From S012-113 sp965368405 (GTDB lineage Bacteria > Bacteroidota > Bacteroidia > Cytophagales > Cyclobacteriaceae): DNA of 9,537 nucleotides. Shown here piece by piece: positions 5,896-9,537 of this stretch (position 1 is the stretch's first letter; each line of letters opens with the position of its first letter). The position numbers and the translations under genes were made by a program. The notes beneath the pieces were generated by a model. It saw only the letters and a list, made by a program, of their open reading frames with translations, ran no database searches and had not been told where the DNA came from. The stretch covers positions 1 to 9,537 of the forward strand of contig CBDUMS010000108.1 in NCBI GenBank assembly GCA_965368405.1. The letters are read 5' to 3'.

Positions 5896-8463
5896 CTAAA
5901 TTTTCATACTTGGCAGTGAAATTCGGAACTTTGTGCCTGCCATAGGCTTACTTTCAATTTTTAACTCGCCGTTCAGCTTCTCTACGGCCTTTTGAACAAT
6001 ATAGAGGCCAATGCCAGAGCCATCAGAAGTTTCGGTTCCTCGATAAAACATATCTAATACATGTGGAAGTTTTTCTTCTGGAATACCAATGCCATTATCA
6101 GCAACCAGAATATCACAATGATCTGCCTGAACTTTAATCGATATTTCTACCTTGTTCTCTCCAACCTCTGGGTTATAATACTTAATTGCATTGCTGATCA
6201 GGTTACGAAAAATTTCATTCACTCGCCATTTGTCTGTAATAAATTCGCCGGAATCAATATCGATTTCTCGTTCTATATGTGATGCCGCTTCCAGGTAACC
6301 TAAATCTTCAAAGCACTTATTAACAATGTCATTGAAATCTATGACATCGGCTGAGAGTGACATCTTGAGGTTTTTTGAATGACTCAATATATCGCGAATA
6401 AAATGATCCAGTTTATTCACCTGCCCCTCCATTAAGCTTATATAATACTCTTTATCCAAGCTATTACCTTCCAGTTTTGTTAGGTTTATCAGACCCAAAA
6501 TTGATGCAAGTGGTGCGCGCAGATCATGCGATACCTTGTAAACAAAATTATCGAGCTCCAAATTTCTGGTACGTAATTCATTCTCAGCCTCAATCCTCTG
6601 CCCAATATCAATGTATATGCCGTAAACCCCTATATGTTGATTTGCTTCAATTACAGGCAATGCATATATCAAGAGATGTTTTTTATTTCCATCCTTATCA
6701 ATTCGATAAGATTCTACATAATCTATCTCGCCTTGTATCGCCGACTTATTTAATTTCGATGCCTCATGGGCTACTTCTGGAGGAACAATATATTGGGAAA
6801 GTGACTGCTTATGAACCCGGTCGTTGGTAAACCCAAACAACTTCTCGAAGCCCTTATTCACATTTCTTACTCTAAATTGCTCATCAAGTAAAACAATACC
6901 CATAGGCGAGTTTTCAAATAATTGATTGAGTAGCTGCTGACTTCTTGATAGCTCCTTAAGTACTTGCTTGCGCTCGGTAATATCATGAAATAATACCTGA
7001 ATAGCCCTCTGACCATTGAAAACCGTGGGAATGGAAACCACTTCTACATCTACAAGATTCCCATTAATTGTTTTGAACTGAGTAGTATATAACGGCGCAT
7101 TTTCTCCGTGCTCCAAAACCAAAGAAGCGCGGTCTTTAAAAGTCTGATAGCCTTCATCATCTACCATAAAGTTCCTGACAGGTGTGCCAATAACCGCCTC
7201 TATTTCTTGTACTTCGCCCATGGCTGCCAAACGCTCATTAATATAAACGAGTTTTTCGTCTAAAATAATGGCTATGCCTATAGGAGCATTTTCTACAAGT
7301 CTTCTGTATTTCAATTCACTCTCGGCAACTTTCTGTTCGCCAACTTTTCGATCCGTTATATCAATATGGGTGCCCGCACCGCGCAGCGCCACCCCGTCTG
7401 CTGCCCGCTCAACTATCTTGCCGCGATCTAAAATCCAGCGAAATGATCCATATTTAGTTCTTAGTCGATATTCTGATTCATATTCATCGAGCTCACCGCC
7501 TCTAAACTTTGCCATTAGGATCCTGGCATTCTCCTTATCCTCAGGATGAAGAAGCTCCTCCCAACCAATGTCGTATACCTCTTCCAATTGATAACCGAGC
7601 ATGTTTGCCCAGCGATCATTATATACTTTTTTGTTTGTCCGTAAATCCCAATCCCATGTTCCTAGATTAGCACCCTCTAAGGCTAAAGTAAGCCGTTCAC
7701 GACTTACCCGATATGCTTCTTCTAACTCATGATTCTCCGTTACATCGATAAAACTTAGAACGACGAAAACAGGATGACCCACATGGTCGAGTATAGGATA
7801 CAAATGAGCCATAAGTCGATATGAAAGATCATTGCCATTTCTTCCTAAGCTGGTAGAATTAAACGTATAGTTAAAAACGTGTGAGTCCTGTTTCTTACCA
7901 GCAAATGCACTCTCAATGTATGGCATGAGCCCATAGTCCACTAATTGCTTGTCTAGAAAAATGTTATACTTATTATTAACAAAATTGAGATCTTCTTCAC
8001 TGAGCTGCCATAATTTCTTATAAGCATTATTCGAGTACAAGATACTCCCATCGAGGTTAAAAACTATCGAACTAATTGGTGAAGCATTAATGATTTCAAC
8101 CAAATAATCAGAGGGCAATGATTTGAGAACACCATGATTTAAAATATGCAGAGTCCCTTTGAGACAACTCATATCAGAACACGAAATTCTTTCCAATGTT
8201 AATCGAAAATCGCGTTTATTTACACTTACCTGTTGTCCTATCGTTGACGTCTCCTCAATATGATCCAAACATTCCGGATCCCTGACTAGAAATCGATCGA
8301 AGAAATGGTCATGAATAACCTCTTGCGCTAATAAGCCTGTGGCGCTTTCCATTGCCTTATTCCATACCACAATATTGCGATCGCTATCCAAAAGAAATAT
8401 TGGGTCGCTAATACTATTTAATAGAGCATCACTAAAAGAAAAATCAACTCCCGGACGGATCAT
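5896..8463 (-). CDS. soluble histidine kinase with five PAS domains
   Basis: This 855-residue sensor kinase has no signal peptide and no membrane segment, so it should sense a cytoplasmic signal. Five PAS units follow one another: about residues 9-108, 118-242, 256-372 (PAS_3 type, with LGTWDWDL and HPEDKENA), 382-497 and 509-625, three of them ending in typical PAC strings (DVTENHE, DITDRK, DITERK). The kinase core is complete. The HisKA helix has His646 in VSHDLRAPL, the N box has N754 and N758 in RNLISNAIKYY, G1 is DNGIGIP (789-795), the F box is MFYRGT (805-810) and G2 is GSGIGLYIV (816-824). The protein ends soon after G2, so no receiver domain is fused. No response regulator lies in the window, making it an orphan kinase. 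Three of its five cysteines (C65, C95, C100) sit in the first PAS domain. The ligand is unknown. Confidence 0.95.
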   Translation of the reverse strand: MIRPGVDFSFSDALLNSISDPIFLLDSDRNIVVWNKAMESATGLLAQEVIHDHFFDRFLVRDPECLDHIEETSTIGQQVSVNKRDFRLTLERISCSDMSCLKGTLHILNHGVLKSLPSDYLVEIINASPISSIVFNLDGSILYSNNAYKKLWQLSEEDLNFVNNKYNIFLDKQLVDYGLMPYIESAFAGKKQDSHVFNYTFNSTSLGRNGNDLSYRLMAHLYPILDHVGHPVFVVLSFIDVTENHELEEAYRVSRERLTLALEGANLGTWDWDLRTNKKVYNDRWANMLGYQLEEVYDIGWEELLHPEDKENARILMAKFRGGELDEYESEYRLRTKYGSFRWILDRGKIVERAADGVALRGAGTHIDITDRKVGEQKVAESELKYRRLVENAPIGIAIILDEKLVYINERLAAMGEVQEIEAVIGTPVRNFMVDDEGYQTFKDRASLVLEHGENAPLYTTQFKTINGNLVDVEVVSIPTVFNGQRAIQVLFHDITERKQVLKELSRSQQLLNQLFENSPMGIVLLDEQFRVRNVNKGFEKLFGFTNDRVHKQSLSQYIVPPEVAHEASKLNKSAIQGEIDYVESYRIDKDGNKKHLLIYALPVIEANQHIGVYGIYIDIGQRIEAENELRTRNLELDNFVYKVSHDLRAPLASILGLINLTKLEGNSLDKEYYISLMEGQVNKLDHFIRDILSHSKNLKMSLSADVIDFNDIVNKCFEDLGYLEAASHIEREIDIDSGEFITDKWRVNEIFRNLISNAIKYYNPEVGENKVEISIKVQADHCDILVADNGIGIPEEKLPHVLDMFYRGTETSDGSGIGLYIVQKAVEKLNGELKIESKPMAGTKFRISLPSMKI

Positions 8464-8606
8464 AATTAAAGTATATGCAATTATTTTATAGGATAAAAGG
8501 AAGATGGAAGCAATCTACAATAGATTCATAGAATGGTTAAATCAATTAGTGGCAAACTACCATTATGTCAAAAAATCGAGTGTGTTATCTTCCTCTCTTC
8601 CAGTAT
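8464..8606 (-). other. 143-bp gap upstream of the histidine kinase, with a palindrome
   Basis: This stretch lies between the methyltransferase stop and the kinase ATG. It holds a perfect inverted repeat, AATCTA-CAA-TAGATT (8512-8526), 49 bp before the kinase start, and a weak promoter candidate on the minus strand: TTTG at 8572-8569 followed after 20 bp by TAATTGAT (8548-8541), which fits TAnnTTTG poorly. I see no convincing terminator after the methyltransferase, so read-through from UbiA/methyltransferase into the kinase is possible. Confidence 0.35.
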
Positions 8607-9212
8607 TTAACCTTTTTTATATAAATCTGATCTAATATTACCAGCTACAAAGGTATTGGATAGCGATATAAATCCATGTCTTAGAAATAGGATTTTGAAG
8701 TCTGTTAATATAACTTTTTTTAGATTGGTGGTTATTCTGAAAAATAGATACATCGTTTTTATTAAAAACCGATGTCGTAACCGCTGACTATTCAAAAAAT
8801 CACTAACGAGAACCAGCCCAGAAGATTTTAACTTCTGATGGATGAGTCCTACGACTGCGTCGGCTCTGTTCACACTGAACTGATCCAGAAAGAAATTGCA
8901 TATTATCACATCGTAATTTCTTCCGGCGAACTGAAATATGTCGAGACAATGAAAATGGATACTCATTTTATTTCGAGCTCTTCTCTTCGCTTTTTCCATC
9001 ATTTTGAAAGAGCTATCAACAAAATCCACCTGCACTTTATAATCTCCTAAGTATTTTAGGATAGAGCCTGTGCCCCCTCCAATTATGAGGACTTTGTCGC
9101 CATCCTTAATATTATTTAAGTGCTGCTTTTTAGCTTTTTCTAACGATAAGCCAAAGACTATCCTCGCCAAACCTTCGTATATCAGCGCTACTTTATCGTA
9201 GTTTGGATTCAT
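8607..9212 (-). CDS. class I SAM-dependent methyltransferase (UbiE-like fold)
   Basis: The 201-residue protein has a Rossmann-type methyltransferase core. The SAM-binding motif I is VLIIGGGTGSIL (41-52), the acidic residue at the end of strand 2 is D66 in VDFVDSS, and D91 in CLDIF is the adenine-contacting position. YDVIICNFFLDQF (100-112) is strand 4, and GLVLVSDFL (132-140) is strand 5. The N-terminus YDKVALIYEGLARIVFG resembles that of UbiE/MenG-type enzymes, which methylate quinone rings, but the C-terminal half is too short and divergent to assign a substrate. Its ATG overlaps the stop codon of the upstream UbiA-type gene (ATGA), so the two are translationally coupled and probably act in one pathway. 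That pairing suggests a prenylated or lipid-like aromatic substrate; this is inference. The gene looks more AT-rich than its neighbours. Confidence 0.88.
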   Translation of the reverse strand: MNPNYDKVALIYEGLARIVFGLSLEKAKKQHLNNIKDGDKVLIIGGGTGSILKYLGDYKVQVDFVDSSFKMMEKAKRRARNKMSIHFHCLDIFQFAGRNYDVIICNFFLDQFSVNRADAVVGLIHQKLKSSGLVLVSDFLNSQRLRHRFLIKTMYLFFRITTNLKKVILTDFKILFLRHGFISLSNTFVAGNIRSDLYKKG

Positions 9213-9537
9213 AGTAGAACACCCATGATAGGGATGAGGAAAATACCGTCGCCCATAATGCGATACAGCTCATTTTTTCTAAAACTCTCGTCAGCAACAT
9301 AGCTAAAAAAGAGTAGTCCAGCCATCGATAATATGACAAACTGGTTGCTCCAATTCCCAAACAATAAGAGGTTGATAATAACAATAGCTCCCAATATTGA
9401 AAAAGCCCCATATATGAGAAAACCTACTTTTCGCCTGCCGAGCACGGTGGCAATTGACGTATGTCCTTCTGTTTTATCGATGTCATAGTCGTACCATGAA
9501 AAGATGAAAGTATTCGCTACGGCAAGCAACAAAATTT
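9209..9537 (-). CDS. UbiA-family prenyltransferase, 3' part (5' end outside window)
   Basis: The frame is open to the right edge, so this is the C-terminal part (109 visible residues) of a longer integral membrane protein. The TTG near 9532 is internal. The fragment starts in a helix and contains NTFIFSWYDYDIDKTEGHTS followed by IATVLGRRK. This matches the second Asp-rich motif of UbiA enzymes (D...D..K.G..S.A..LG), which binds the Mg-diphosphate of the prenyl donor. At least three hydrophobic segments follow, consistent with the usual eight- to nine-helix bundle. The first NDxxD motif would be outside the window. UbiA relatives attach isoprenoid chains to quinone precursors, haem, chlorophyll or glycerol phosphate; which one applies here is not readable. 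The TGA stop overlaps the methyltransferase ATG. Confidence 0.82.
   Translation of the reverse strand, partial: ILLLAVANTFIFSWYDYDIDKTEGHTSIATVLGRRKVGFLIYGAFSILGAIVIINLLLFGNWSNQFVILSMAGLLFFSYVADESFRKNELYRIMGDGIFLIPIMGVLL

Noticed and set aside
6477..6830. 117-codon plus-strand open frame opposite the kinase
   Set aside because: Antisense to the PAS5/HisKA region, whose motifs are intact; the encoded peptide has no domain-like pattern.
8532..8564. AATGGT ... ACCATT inverted repeat in the gap before the kinase
   Set aside because: Only 6-bp arms with a loop of about 20 bases in AT-rich sequence; easily expected by chance.
8838..9050. 70-codon open frame on the plus strand inside the methyltransferase gene
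   Set aside because: It lies wholly antisense to a gene with clear SAM-binding motifs, has no recognisable domain and no promoter or A-rich leader; it is a frame shadow.
1..9537. Search for tRNA genes, CRISPR arrays, insertion sequences, integrases and direct-repeat arrays
   Set aside because: No tandem or spaced repeats, transposase motifs, terminal inverted repeats or tRNA-like cloverleaf were seen; every stretch above 150 bp is occupied by a protein gene.

Overview
The window looks like ordinary chromosomal DNA from a marine-type member of the Bacteroidota, probably in or near the Cytophagales. The evidence is the moderate-to-low GC, the A-rich leaders with no Shine-Dalgarno sequence before the starts, a promoter matching the Bacteroidota pattern TTTG-N19-TAnnTTTG, and protein families typical of the phylum (archaeal-type GlmM, two-domain MazG, a short NqrM-like membrane protein, a multi-PAS soluble histidine kinase). 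No plasmid, phage, transposon, CRISPR or RNA gene is visible.

Layout, left to right. Bases 1-651 (+) are the 3' part of an alpha/beta hydrolase. Bases 779-1528 (+) encode an unrecognised three-helix membrane protein with a cytoplasmic-type zinc-ribbon tail, ending in a clear intrinsic terminator (1555-1580). Bases 1579-2400 (-) are mazG (house-cleaning NTP pyrophosphohydrolase). A 62-bp divergent promoter region separates mazG from a rightward cluster: a 72-residue NqrM-like membrane protein (2463-2681), glmM (2709-4094) and a cysteine desulfurase (4096-5223), packed with gaps of 27 bp and 1 bp. From 5220 to the right edge every gene lies on the minus strand. In transcription order these are the 3' part of a UbiA-type prenyltransferase (9537-9209), a SAM-dependent methyltransferase overlapping it by 4 bp (9212-8607), a five-PAS histidine kinase (8463-5896) and a small VTT/DedA-like membrane protein (5792-5220) that meets the cysteine desulfurase tail to tail with a 4-bp overlap.

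The genes do not form one obvious system. GlmM (cell-wall precursor), cysteine desulfurase (sulfur mobilisation), MazG (nucleotide sanitation) and the NqrM-like protein (possible respiratory enzyme maturation) are housekeeping functions. The UbiA/methyltransferase pair is the one tightly coupled, plausibly biosynthetic unit, with an unassigned lipid or quinone product. I found no convincing new defence or mobile system. The most interesting points are the membrane protein whose zinc-ribbon tail seems to have lost one complete zinc site, the NqrM-like protein away from any visible nqr genes, the compact divergent promoter pair, and the UbiA/methyltransferase pair.
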